From NCBI GenBank assembly GCA_018715225.1, contig DVMB01000071.1, positions 1-35,134 of the forward strand: DNA of 35,134 nucleotides, given 5' to 3'. The DNA is from Candidatus Onthoplasma faecigallinarum. GTDB taxonomy: Bacteria > Bacillota > Clostridia > Christensenellales > UBA1242. Below, piece after piece: positions 17,087 to 26,262 of the stretch. Positions within the stretch are counted from its first letter, which is position 1. Each line of letters starts with the position of its first letter. Below the pieces are notes generated by a model. The model was not told where the DNA came from, ran no database searches, and worked only from the letters and a program-made list of their open reading frames with translations. The position numbers were made by a program, and so were the translations under genes.

Positions 17087-17819
17087 ACTTCTTTTTGAAC
17101 TTGATGACTGTTCTAAAAATGGTCTTGTCCACGCACTTGCCTTCAATATAGTAATATGATTTATACTTTTTTCGATATATGTCTATCTTGTCCCCTTCAT
17201 GACTTTCGTTGACAAAATAGATTTCATATTCCTTAATATCCATTGACTTCATCTCATCTACAGAAAAACAATCTAACGCCATAAAATTATATTTCAAATT
17301 GTTCGTGTGATTGTTGACATCTATATCAGTCGATCGAATTGTCTTCGTGTAGACATAGTCATCTTTATCAACATCTAACTTCATATTGGTGTAATTAGTC
17401 GGTATCTTTTTTGTCTCCACCATCTCTAATTGTGGGAAATTTATTGAATTACCTTTCCTTATTCTTCTCGTTTCGTAATCTAGACAACACCATTCAGCGA
17501 TAGCTTTGGCTTTTATTGAAGAGCCCACTTTCAATTCGCAGGCCCTGTCAAACCTGATCATACCTGGTTCATAGGTCCAGGTCTTGACCGTTGCTTTGTC
17601 CCCACTCTTTAGAGAACCAGTTACCAGCAATTTCATCTTGCTGACTATCCAAAAAGCGTTGCTCGTCTTTATCATATTGTCATGGTCTAGCCCGATGCTA
17701 TCCGCATGATTGAAAGTCGCAATCTCAAGCATTCGCATAATTTCAGTAATAGGAACTCTCATTTCATAATCTATGCTGGTATCATCGACCACCAATTTTT
17801 CTTTGTACATATTTTTCAT
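17085..17819 (-). CDS. Acyl-ACP thioesterase (FatA/FatB-type double hot-dog)
   Basis: 244 aa, the usual bacterial length. It hydrolyses acyl-ACP to free fatty acid in the cytosol. The N-terminal hot-dog domain contains MRMLEIATFNHADSIG and VSKMKLLVTGSLKSGDKATVKTW; the C-terminal one contains DIDVNNHTNNLKY (Asp165 to Tyr177), where Asp167, Asn169 and His171 fall at the catalytic positions of the family. The ATG overlaps the stop of the giant surface-protein gene as TAATG, so translation is likely coupled and both are on one transcript. No separate ribosome site is obvious beyond sequence inside the upstream gene. A functional reason for pairing with a surface protein is not evident. Confidence 0.9.
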   Translation of the reverse strand: MKNMYKEKLVVDDTSIDYEMRVPITEIMRMLEIATFNHADSIGLDHDNMIKTSNAFWIVSKMKLLVTGSLKSGDKATVKTWTYEPGMIRFDRACELKVGSSIKAKAIAEWCCLDYETRRIRKGNSINFPQLEMVETKKIPTNYTNMKLDVDKDDYVYTKTIRSTDIDVNNHTNNLKYNFMALDCFSVDEMKSMDIKEYEIYFVNESHEGDKIDIYRKKYKSYYYIEGKCVDKTIFRTVIKFKKK

Positions 17820-20800
17820 TATCTTATCCTCATTCTAGTTCTTAATACAATTATGACGGTTACCACTGTGATAACAACTGCCACAACTACAACAATAATT
17901 ATTATCGCCCACACGTTCAATGGTTCTTTTATTACAGACTTGAAGCTCAGTATTACATTCCCCGAACTACTTTCAAGCCTGATGTAATAATCGCCTGCTC
18001 CGTTCTCGCTTTCTGTAATCGTGTATTGCATCTGCTCAACTGCTGAATTCTCATTGATCTCTGTTACAAGTATATCGTTGATATACAGATAACTATCCCC
18101 TACCTGGTCATAAATAATGCCTGGGTTAAATGTTATTGTGAAGCCGTCTGTAGTCGTCTCTCCCGTAGGTAGAGAGCATTCTATATTAGGAGTTTCATTG
18201 TTCATCGTAAACAAGAAGGTTATCTCTCTTCTAGGATAAATTCCGTCATCTACAACATATGTCATTGTAAATGTCTGTTTACCAGAAGCGATCCCCAATT
18301 CAGCACTATTTTCCATCAATTTATCATACGTCAACAACATTCCATTCACACTACTATTCATATTTAGCATATTTAGGAATGTATCCGTAACGTCTCTTCC
18401 ATATCCGTTGATGACAGAAGAAATTTCATAATTACTTAGGCTCGTAAAATCAATAGACACACGGGCTTCATTTTCATTGACGATTGTGAAGATCAAAACT
18501 TTTCTTAAACTCAACCCATTGTAGTTGGCGGTAACCGTAACTCTATATGTGCCGTAATCCGTGAAAGTATAATTATATTGTGATTTGATAGGAGAGTATG
18601 ATTGACCATTGCGTGTAGCGACTAGATCAATTGAACCCAAATCATAGATAGACGGACTATATACACTTATCTCTACTTCTCCGTTGTAATAAGCGTAATC
18701 GATAGGTGCTGTGCCGTTTACTGTTACTGCCACTTCTCTTAAGACAATGATATCTAGATTGGTTTGTGTAGTACCATAGGTTGTTGTAAACACATGTGAA
18801 TTTCCCGCCAAATCTTTGAATACAAATGAATATTTTCCGTTCCCCTCTATCTCGTACTCTACATTCGCTCCATTGTTCTGTTCGTCAATTGTAGATACCA
18901 AGACGTCGTTGTAATACACCTCGAGAACAATGCTATTTTTCCTGATCACATAATTGTTTAGTGCCAGTACTTGTCCAAAGGATAATACATATTCAGTCGT
19001 GCTAGCATCACTATAGACGAATGATAGGTTATTATTAGTAGATAGGTTATCTGTATTTAATCTTATATTTTGTACAATGGTTTCCAAATTAGGAACTTGC
19101 AATATACCTAAATACAGGCTATATGTCGTAGTCGCTATTCGATAAATTTTGAAGACATAACCCGTCGTGCCAATCTCAGCTTCAAATTGTGTCATGGTAG
19201 CCCCTTGGTCCGCCGCCACTATCACAAATAATTCCTCATTGCTGATATACAATGGTATATTTGTGTTGACCGAATTCAAATCAGGAGCTGTAGCCTCTTC
19301 TGTCAGTTTTAGACTTCCCGCAACCGAGTTCGCTGTAATATTAAACACTGCCAGATTCGTGTCCGCAAACAATTCCTGGAATCTAAATGTTGAGTTGGAA
19401 GATACTGCCACATTGTTGCCCGTCTGTACATAATATAGTTGATTAATCATTGATTGAACTGAGAAGGTATAAACTTTGTTCCCTAGATACAACCCCTCTA
19501 CCGTGTAAATCTCTATCTCAAACTTGTATGTACCAGTGCTATCTTGGCTCGTATTGATCACATAATTAGTTTGATTATCTAGTTGAGTCGTAACATATTC
19601 GCCATCTTGCATCAATTCGTGTATTGAATAATAATACCTAAAGTAATCATTAGTTGGAACTGTCCAGGATAGATTCATTGTACCAGAAGTCGTGCTAGTA
19701 TAAATGGTATCCTCATAATTTGTATTGATGTCGATGTTCATATTTTGACTTACATTGTTGGTATCTCTCAAAGTTACCGTACCTGTAGTCGAATCCAGAA
19801 CAATATTATATCCAAATTCATATTCGTTGTTGTATATGAACTGAACTCTCACTTGCAAAATTGCCCCCGCATAATTTGATCCAATGAATGGATATACGAC
19901 AATATTACCATTTTCTCTGTCTATCTCAATGATGGTTATTCCGTTGTAAGTTACAACATTTTGATCGACTGACACTGTGAGATTTTCTCCATTTATATTG
20001 TAAGTTATATTCAATTCATATAAAGATGTGTCGTATGAGATATTGGCTTGATTGAAAGTGTAGTATGTGTTATTTGTCTCATAATAATTTGCAGTCCCAT
20101 CCTCTCCAAAGGACAAACTATAAAATTCTTCGCCCGAAGTGTTGAACCTATAGGTTGAAACTGTCCCAAACGCATCTGTCATAACAATTTGATATGTACC
20201 GCTCAGGTTTGTCAAGATGTGCGATGCAACTGGCTCTAAATTTGAACCATTGACGATGTAATAATTATACTCGTTGTCGCTAGGTATACATCTATAAGTA
20301 GTAGACTCATTGTTATGAATTATCTGTATTTGTTCGGCGTAGTAGACTATGTTGTTGTAAGTCTCATTTGCCCCTTGCAAATTTATCACATATTGCCCAT
20401 CCCTGAATTCTACCAGATTGGCGACATTCAACTCTATTCTGTCATCTGCGTCATAATAATTTAGCGTGCCAGAATATGTATTCGTCCTCGACCTTATTGT
20501 AAAGATATAATTACCTCGTCCAGCATTCTTTACCATATCTATGATTTTTTGTGCCAACTCTGTGCCGACAAAATCATCTGTGCCATTTGTATTGATTGCA
20601 ACTGTCTCTCCCGATGCTAAATTCGTCAATTCAAATCTATAGAATTTATCCACAACAGAATTGAATACATCCACACTTGGCAAAGCCAAATCAAATATAG
20701 TCAAACTGTCATTCATTGTGTCTGTAGATAAGTCAAATACTCTGTTGCTTGCTGAAATGACTCCCGAATTTACAGTAGTCAAATTTAACGTCATGGTCAA

Positions 20801-23800
20801 ATTGTCATATTCTTGGTCTGCATAGAGCACGACATATTGTGTCATATTCCCAGCCGAGTCAATTTCCAAAATTTCCACATATCTACCCTGCTCGCTATAG
20901 GTCAAAATTCCACCATATGTAGATACAAGAGCTAGCGAACTTGCGGCAGTATAACCTGCAAAATTAGTAATAGGCAAACTTAAATTCACTTCGCTAAGGT
21001 CATTTATTGACCTAAAATACACTCTGTCAACATCTGTGTTGTCAAATGGAGTGTTTGCATTCACTACAAAGGCATAGATTTTGCCCGCATTTGAAGTTGT
21101 ATAATATGCGTCATATCTATTGACGAAATATATCCCCGCATTAGTTTCATAAATATAATTAGAAAACATTTCTGTCTCGTTCTCTAAATTATAGTACTCG
21201 ACCAACGTATCATTTTCTACTAAATAATCTATATTGTTTTCAGGTGGGATACGATCTATAATTACTCTATACCTTGTCTCGTAATAAGTTACTAAATTGC
21301 CATTGGCGTCATAGTAATAATAACAATCTATATATCTATTGCTAACACTGTTCCCGCTAAGTTTGTATCTTATAACTATATCATAATATAAGGTGTCATT
21401 GATAGAATCGTAATTGATATTTCCGGAAGAATCACGCAAATAAGTATTCAAATATATCACTCTAGACACGACATTGCCTGAATCGTCTCGTATGTTTTGA
21501 ACAGCACTGGAGTCCGTATTCAAATCAAACTCGCCACCAGTGTTGGAATACTCGTATCTTATATAATCGGTAGTCCTGCCATTTTGCGTCCTGGTAACTA
21601 TCAAATAATTGATATCAACCTGTGCTGTGGTACTATCAACATTGTATTCGTTTAAGTTTATCTTGACGAATTCTTCGCTAGTAGTCAACACATATGTACC
21701 ATCATTATTCGCCTCACTGGCAACGTAATAAGCACTATCCACTCCCAAATCGCTTTCTGGTACCGAATAAACATCTGTTGTTGGGTTGCTTGTCTCGATC
21801 CTAAAGCCTATGATCTTGCTATGACTTCCCGTCGTGCCTACCACAAGGTCTTTGATTATGACAACATAATCTCCAGGAAGACACAACCAATCGGTCTCAT
21901 TGTTCCCACGTATAAAGATCTCTTGTAACGGATTGGACAAATATTGAGTCATATCGATATTGTAATAGTTTCCGTCATAGTTAGATGTGTCGGCACTATC
22001 TGTGGTGTCTATACTGAAAAGTTTTATGGTCGTTCCACGACTGCTTCCGCTCAGTTGATTTTGCCTATCCACAAAATACACATCAAATACCAGTCTCCCT
22101 GCATAATAATTTGAGCCGTATCTTCCGCCGAAATATTTGCCTACTGGTATACTTAGCGTTGCAGGCAATTTATCTGTCCTCAAGTACAAATCATATCTTT
22201 GATTGCTGATATTGTCCTGTATGTAACTGAATGTTGAATTGTCTGTATTGATTTGTGAAAATTCATTGAATTCGGTTTCATTCTCTAAGAGATTGATAGT
22301 TATAAAGCCACCATTTATGTCATTGTTTCTATCTATGATATCATTTCTATCCACAATGAAATAATAATTTTGCACCCAACTATCTTCGCCAAAGTCGGTC
22401 GATTCGTCGCCAACATATCTACGCTCAATGACATACAATCCAGCACGAGTCATTCCGTCTACGACATTGATTAGAGCAAAACCTTGCGTCCCTGAATTGA
22501 ACGATCGTGCTCCGTTCGAGAACGCACCATTGGAATACAATGTGATTTCATTGACGAAAGAATAATATTTGAGATTTGTCCTATCTGCGTTCCAATTGTC
22601 AGTATAGTTGTCCTCACTCAAATTCAACTCATAGAATCGATATGTAATCGAGCCAACTTCGTACGTACCTGTACCCATGTTCCAGACAAAAGCCACATAA
22701 TTGTCGCTAGTAGCCATGGCACCATCAATACCATTATAGGTTATATCCTCAACTGTATTGTCGCTACCAGTATCTAGAATCGTCCCTGAAGAGATGGTAT
22801 CATTGTCGACATTGATCGCATCTTGGCTATAATACACTGTACCACGTGAGTTGTCTTTGTTGATAGTGAGGGTTACAAACGAGTTGGAATCTTGCGAGTC
22901 GGTTATGGTTTGGTTCTCGCTCATCAAATACAACACCCTTATCATGCTGGTCGAAGCAGAAGCCACATACTGCATTGTGCGTGTATGATTCGACGCCGTT
23001 ATATTTTGAATAGATAGTGAGTTATCTAAAATTCCAAGGTTAGAATAAGCAGTCAGCGAATTGTTCTGTACTGTCAAATAATAACTATTGTCATTAGGTA
23101 AATATGTAAAAATTCTACCTAGAGCCGCTGTATTAGTACCGCTCTCCAAGAAATAGTCATTGTCCTGATATTCTCCCTTGATGAGAGAATATAGTTCATT
23201 TGTCTTTTCGTCGCTCGTGGCGTTAGAGTCCATCAACTTGAACACTTTGTGCGTTCCAACTTCAAACTCTATGTCATCGCCATACAGCAAAGACGCACCT
23301 GTTACCATCTCGCCTTCGACTTTGAAATACGCTTCCGTATTGTCAATGACGAACATATATTTGCATGTAAAGCCCGCTTCATCTGTCAGCGTGAATACAT
23401 AAATTCCTTGATTGAATAAAATATTTGATATTTGTACTTGGCTACCTATTGAATCTACCCTAGATATATCAAACGAGCCAATGGTCGTTCCCAATTCATA
23501 ATTCGTAGTGTACCATATCGCACTGTCGGACAGATAGACTTCGCTTGCACTGAGATTGTTGTTTCTCACAAATGGTGTGTAAGTATATGTTGCAGTGATG
23601 TTTGCTCCGCTGGCTTTGTCGTTCCAATACAATGTAACATAACTATCTATTATTGAACTGGTAACTCTAATGTATTCTCCCGAACTCGTTGTCTTGAATT
23701 CATAAGAAGTCGAATTATCCACATTGGAGACTGCTTCCACTGCATAAGGCATAACCCCCGAGATTGGTTGTCTATCTATAGTAAACATTCTATAAGTCGC

Positions 23801-25954
23801 TGCACTACCTTCGCTGATCAATTCAATCAAATATACTGCGAATTGCCCATTTTGAATATTTTGACCAATTAGATCCCCGCTCGTCAATGCGGTGTAATTT
23901 AAATTCAAGAGTTGATCTTTTGTGTACACTTGATTTACGATATAATAATATCTCGCTGTGATTTCACGTTCAAACACATCTGGCTGAGCCCATGTGATGA
24001 TCACATTTTTATTCGTATATCTCCCTGAACCAACGACCTCCCCGTCTTCTGTATTTACATTTATATTTATAGTGTCAGTGGTGTATCTAAAAGCAAAGAT
24101 TTGATAATATCCCTCTGCATTGGTTGGAGTAACATAGATAAATACCAAATAATATCCCGTCCTGTTGAACGACACTTGGTTTGTGTAATTTATGCTTGTT
24201 GAGATGATCTCATCGTTTGAAGTTGTGTATAGACTTGTAGGGCTTATCGCACTCGTCGAGTAGAAATAGAAACTTCTATTCAAACTGAAAGTATCATTAC
24301 TGCTAAGCCACAAAGAGCCTTGATTTGTCTTTTCGTATGTGATCTCGCCCAAGATTTCTGCCACACTATTTATAGCATCGGCATTTGCCGTTGGATCATC
24401 TAGTAATGTGTCATAGTTTTGTACATTATCCGCAAAAGCGTCCGCATCAAAACTAGAATTTATATCATTGATTTTATGATTGATTGTCGCATCTTGATAT
24501 GACCAAACAGTACCTACTTTTGTAGGAGTTTCTGTATTTGAAAATTCTGTTTTGAAGTCATAAGATAGTCCCAAACCGTCAATAGATGGTTCCGCACCGA
24601 ATAGATAACCATTTGGCACAACCAAGTCCACGCCCGCACCAGCATCTTTTGACAAGAGCAAATATCTCATCTGTGCTTCCTGATAATTTGCCTTTGAATA
24701 TTTCAATTCAAAGCCGTGTATATTCAATGCTTGATTGGATATTGTTAAGTTCATATCTGGCATATTGTCCGCATTGTAGCCCGAATATACATACTCAAAC
24801 GAGAAATTATAACTACCCACTTCGGTCAATAATAATACAACTATATTGTTTGTGGCATTTATATCGTACTCCCCTAAGTTGTACGTCTCATACCTTGTCC
24901 CCGAAGAAGATGTGATTGTGCAAACTAAGTTGGCAGTCGTCCCTCCTATAGTCGTATTAGTTGTGTAATCATAGTCGTATGTAGTAACTCTTCCATTTGC
25001 GGTCAGCGTATAACTCATCTTATATTTTGTATAATCGTATGTAAGCGTAGGATAATTTGCTGATGTTTGCCCTAGATTGTATTGCAAAACATTCGACGCA
25101 TCCGTAGTAAGACTCACTCCCTCGCACTCTATCGTAGGCTGTGCATTGTACTGAAATCCGTTATGGCTGATCATCCCATCATAAGAAGATTCATATAAAA
25201 TATAAAAGTTAAATGTTTGGAAATATGTTACATTGTTATATCTATATGTAATATTGAACTCGTAGTACCCTTCATTGCCGTCCACTTGCGGAATTATGTA
25301 TACAAAATCTTGATACAAGTTGTTGTCATATTGTCTCACGCCTGGCAAGTTGGTAATTGGCACACCATTCCTGCTGGCTTGTACATTGATATATTGAATG
25401 TTGGCTCCTGTGTTTTCTCCAGCATATTCTGCAGACGTTGTCCCATTGACAAACACATATTGACCAAATGACACCATCACGGCCTCCGCCAAACTGACTG
25501 GCTCATAGGTTTGCGAGTCTTCATCATATACAAATCCCGTCTGTGAATTTGTATATCCAGATGATGAGATGTCGTTATTCAACATTACAAAATCGCCATT
25601 ATGGATTATATATCTATCCTGCCCATCATTCGAGATATCATCAAAATAATATGCACCATCTCTCGTCAACATTGAATTATATACAGTATCTAATGATTGA
25701 GCATCATATAGTGGGGTTGTGAATGGAGAGTCGTCTTCAATCTCGTCATTTGTGGAAATTACATTTACCTTTTCCACCGCCAGCACAATATTGTTGCTAT
25801 CCACCGCACTAAATTCAGGATTGTTGCTAAGTTCGGCAGCAAAGACAGTTTCTCGTCCTTTATAATTAAAATTTATTGACAAACAAATACCGGCTGTGAG
25901 CAACACAACCATTATTATTAATATTTTATTGATTAATTTAACTTTCCCCTTCAA
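17819..25954 (-). CDS. Giant membrane-anchored surface protein with Ig-like repeats
   Basis: 2711 aa. The N-terminal signal peptide has a hydrophobic core at residues ~10-27 and a likely cleavage after VFAA (~40). The ectodomain of about 2640 residues is Asn/Tyr/Thr/Ser-rich, with many units of about 80-110 aa that end in patterns such as G-x-Y-x-x-x-x-x-D-x-x-G-N/F (TDEAGFTCKYMFVIDN, TDAFGTVSTYRFN, KDLAGNSHVFTT), characteristic of bacterial Ig-like folds. One C-terminal membrane helix (~2680-2704, rich in I and V) is followed by RTRMRIR. There is no LPxTG sorting motif. The start is TTG at 25954, with AAGGGG 7 nt upstream. It is probably an adhesin or surface-layer-like protein. No catalytic domain is recognised. 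It heads an operon with the thioesterase. Confidence 0.85.
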   Translation of the reverse strand: MKGKVKLINKILIIMVVLLTAGICLSINFNYKGRETVFAAELSNNPEFSAVDSNNIVLAVEKVNVISTNDEIEDDSPFTTPLYDAQSLDTVYNSMLTRDGAYYFDDISNDGQDRYIIHNGDFVMLNNDISSSGYTNSQTGFVYDEDSQTYEPVSLAEAVMVSFGQYVFVNGTTSAEYAGENTGANIQYINVQASRNGVPITNLPGVRQYDNNLYQDFVYIIPQVDGNEGYYEFNITYRYNNVTYFQTFNFYILYESSYDGMISHNGFQYNAQPTIECEGVSLTTDASNVLQYNLGQTSANYPTLTYDYTKYKMSYTLTANGRVTTYDYDYTTNTTIGGTTANLVCTITSSSGTRYETYNLGEYDINATNNIVVLLLTEVGSYNFSFEYVYSGYNADNMPDMNLTISNQALNIHGFELKYSKANYQEAQMRYLLLSKDAGAGVDLVVPNGYLFGAEPSIDGLGLSYDFKTEFSNTETPTKVGTVWSYQDATINHKINDINSSFDADAFADNVQNYDTLLDDPTANADAINSVAEILGEITYEKTNQGSLWLSSNDTFSLNRSFYFYSTSAISPTSLYTTSNDEIISTSINYTNQVSFNRTGYYLVFIYVTPTNAEGYYQIFAFRYTTDTININVNTEDGEVVGSGRYTNKNVIITWAQPDVFEREITARYYYIVNQVYTKDQLLNLNYTALTSGDLIGQNIQNGQFAVYLIELISEGSAATYRMFTIDRQPISGVMPYAVEAVSNVDNSTSYEFKTTSSGEYIRVTSSIIDSYVTLYWNDKASGANITATYTYTPFVRNNNLSASEVYLSDSAIWYTTNYELGTTIGSFDISRVDSIGSQVQISNILFNQGIYVFTLTDEAGFTCKYMFVIDNTEAYFKVEGEMVTGASLLYGDDIEFEVGTHKVFKLMDSNATSDEKTNELYSLIKGEYQDNDYFLESGTNTAALGRIFTYLPNDNSYYLTVQNNSLTAYSNLGILDNSLSIQNITASNHTRTMQYVASASTSMIRVLYLMSENQTITDSQDSNSFVTLTINKDNSRGTVYYSQDAINVDNDTISSGTILDTGSDNTVEDITYNGIDGAMATSDNYVAFVWNMGTGTYEVGSITYRFYELNLSEDNYTDNWNADRTNLKYYSFVNEITLYSNGAFSNGARSFNSGTQGFALINVVDGMTRAGLYVIERRYVGDESTDFGEDSWVQNYYFIVDRNDIIDRNNDINGGFITINLLENETEFNEFSQINTDNSTFSYIQDNISNQRYDLYLRTDKLPATLSIPVGKYFGGRYGSNYYAGRLVFDVYFVDRQNQLSGSSRGTTIKLFSIDTTDSADTSNYDGNYYNIDMTQYLSNPLQEIFIRGNNETDWLCLPGDYVVIIKDLVVGTTGSHSKIIGFRIETSNPTTDVYSVPESDLGVDSAYYVASEANNDGTYVLTTSEEFVKINLNEYNVDSTTAQVDINYLIVTRTQNGRTTDYIRYEYSNTGGEFDLNTDSSAVQNIRDDSGNVVSRVIYLNTYLRDSSGNINYDSINDTLYYDIVIRYKLSGNSVSNRYIDCYYYYDANGNLVTYYETRYRVIIDRIPPENNIDYLVENDTLVEYYNLENETEMFSNYIYETNAGIYFVNRYDAYYTTSNAGKIYAFVVNANTPFDNTDVDRVYFRSINDLSEVNLSLPITNFAGYTAASSLALVSTYGGILTYSEQGRYVEILEIDSAGNMTQYVVLYADQEYDNLTMTLNLTTVNSGVISASNRVFDLSTDTMNDSLTIFDLALPSVDVFNSVVDKFYRFELTNLASGETVAINTNGTDDFVGTELAQKIIDMVKNAGRGNYIFTIRSRTNTYSGTLNYYDADDRIELNVANLVEFRDGQYVINLQGANETYNNIVYYAEQIQIIHNNESTTYRCIPSDNEYNYYIVNGSNLEPVASHILTNLSGTYQIVMTDAFGTVSTYRFNTSGEEFYSLSFGEDGTANYYETNNTYYTFNQANISYDTSLYELNITYNINGENLTVSVDQNVVTYNGITIIEIDRENGNIVVYPFIGSNYAGAILQVRVQFIYNNEYEFGYNIVLDSTTGTVTLRDTNNVSQNMNIDINTNYEDTIYTSTTSGTMNLSWTVPTNDYFRYYYSIHELMQDGEYVTTQLDNQTNYVINTSQDSTGTYKFEIEIYTVEGLYLGNKVYTFSVQSMINQLYYVQTGNNVAVSSNSTFRFQELFADTNLAVFNITANSVAGSLKLTEEATAPDLNSVNTNIPLYISNEELFVIVAADQGATMTQFEAEIGTTGYVFKIYRIATTTYSLYLGILQVPNLETIVQNIRLNTDNLSTNNNLSFVYSDASTTEYVLSFGQVLALNNYVIRKNSIVLEVYYNDVLVSTIDEQNNGANVEYEIEGNGKYSFVFKDLAGNSHVFTTTYGTTQTNLDIIVLREVAVTVNGTAPIDYAYYNGEVEISVYSPSIYDLGSIDLVATRNGQSYSPIKSQYNYTFTDYGTYRVTVTANYNGLSLRKVLIFTIVNENEARVSIDFTSLSNYEISSVINGYGRDVTDTFLNMLNMNSSVNGMLLTYDKLMENSAELGIASGKQTFTMTYVVDDGIYPRREITFLFTMNNETPNIECSLPTGETTTDGFTITFNPGIIYDQVGDSYLYINDILVTEINENSAVEQMQYTITESENGAGDYYIRLESSSGNVILSFKSVIKEPLNVWAIIIIVVVVAVVITVVTVIIVLRTRMRIR

Positions 25955-25971
25955 AATACTTCCCCTTTTTA

Positions 25972-25991
25972 TTTTCCCTTAAATGGGAAAA
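25972..25991 (-). promoter_or_regulatory. Hairpin in the 5' leader of the giant-protein gene
   Basis: Arms TTTTCCC (25972-25978) and GGGAAAA (25985-25991) around a 6-nt loop, about 17 nt before the TTG start. On the transcript it would precede the AAGGGG ribosome site and could influence translation or mRNA stability. Confidence 0.4.
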
Positions 25992-26003
25992 AATATTTAT
26001 TTT

Positions 26004-26042
26004 GTTTATATTATATATAAACATAATTGTTAACACAATTAT
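26004..26042. promoter_or_regulatory. Inverted repeats over the giant-gene promoter
   Basis: ATAATTGT (26023-26030) and ACAATTAT (26035-26042) around TAAC cover the -35. GTTTATA (26004-26010) and TATAAAC (26016-26022) flank the -10. They are possible operator sites, but the AT-richness makes chance palindromes likely. Confidence 0.35.
26010..26038 (-). promoter_or_regulatory. Sigma-A-type promoter of the giant-protein operon
   Basis: Reading leftwards, TTGTGT (26038-26033), 17-nt spacer, TATAAT (26015-26010). The leader would be about 50 nt. Confidence 0.5.
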
Positions 26043-26220
26043 AGCATAAGGTTTTTTAAAAGACAAACAAAAAAATATTTGATTTTAATTAATTTTCAAT
26101 CAATTAATTTATAATATAAAACATTTTTGTAATTTTTATTTTTAAAATTTTTGAAATAAAAAATTTATTTTTTGGAATTTATTTATAAAAAAAATTAAAA
26201 AATATTAAAAAATCAATAAA

Positions 26221-26257
26221 AAATACGCATAAAACATGAATTTATACGTATTTTTTT
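26221..26257. terminator. Bidirectional terminator after ypeB
   Basis: A 13-bp stem: 26221-26233 with 26241-26253, one G-U pair, loop of 7 nt, with T-runs on either strand. On the minus strand it follows the ypeB stop by about 10 nt. Confidence 0.7.
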
Positions 26258-26262
26258 ATTTT

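Larger units (their letters stand above)
25955..26262. other. AT-rich intergenic region between the giant gene and ypeB
   Basis: 308 bp without a plausible gene. It holds the giant-gene promoter with two inverted repeats, a leader hairpin, a poly-A/poly-T rich stretch (26050-26220) containing a 28-bp block repeated near position 11172, and the ypeB terminator. Confidence 0.7.

Noticed and set aside
16727-17146. 139-residue frame on the minus strand over the Pro/Lys tail
   Set aside because: Its repetitive F/W/L/R content is the antisense of the PEPKPE repeats and it crosses the bidirectional terminator.
24586-24915. 109-residue + strand frame inside the giant gene
   Set aside because: His/Pro/Ser-rich shadow with no ribosome site, opposite a well-formed coding sequence.
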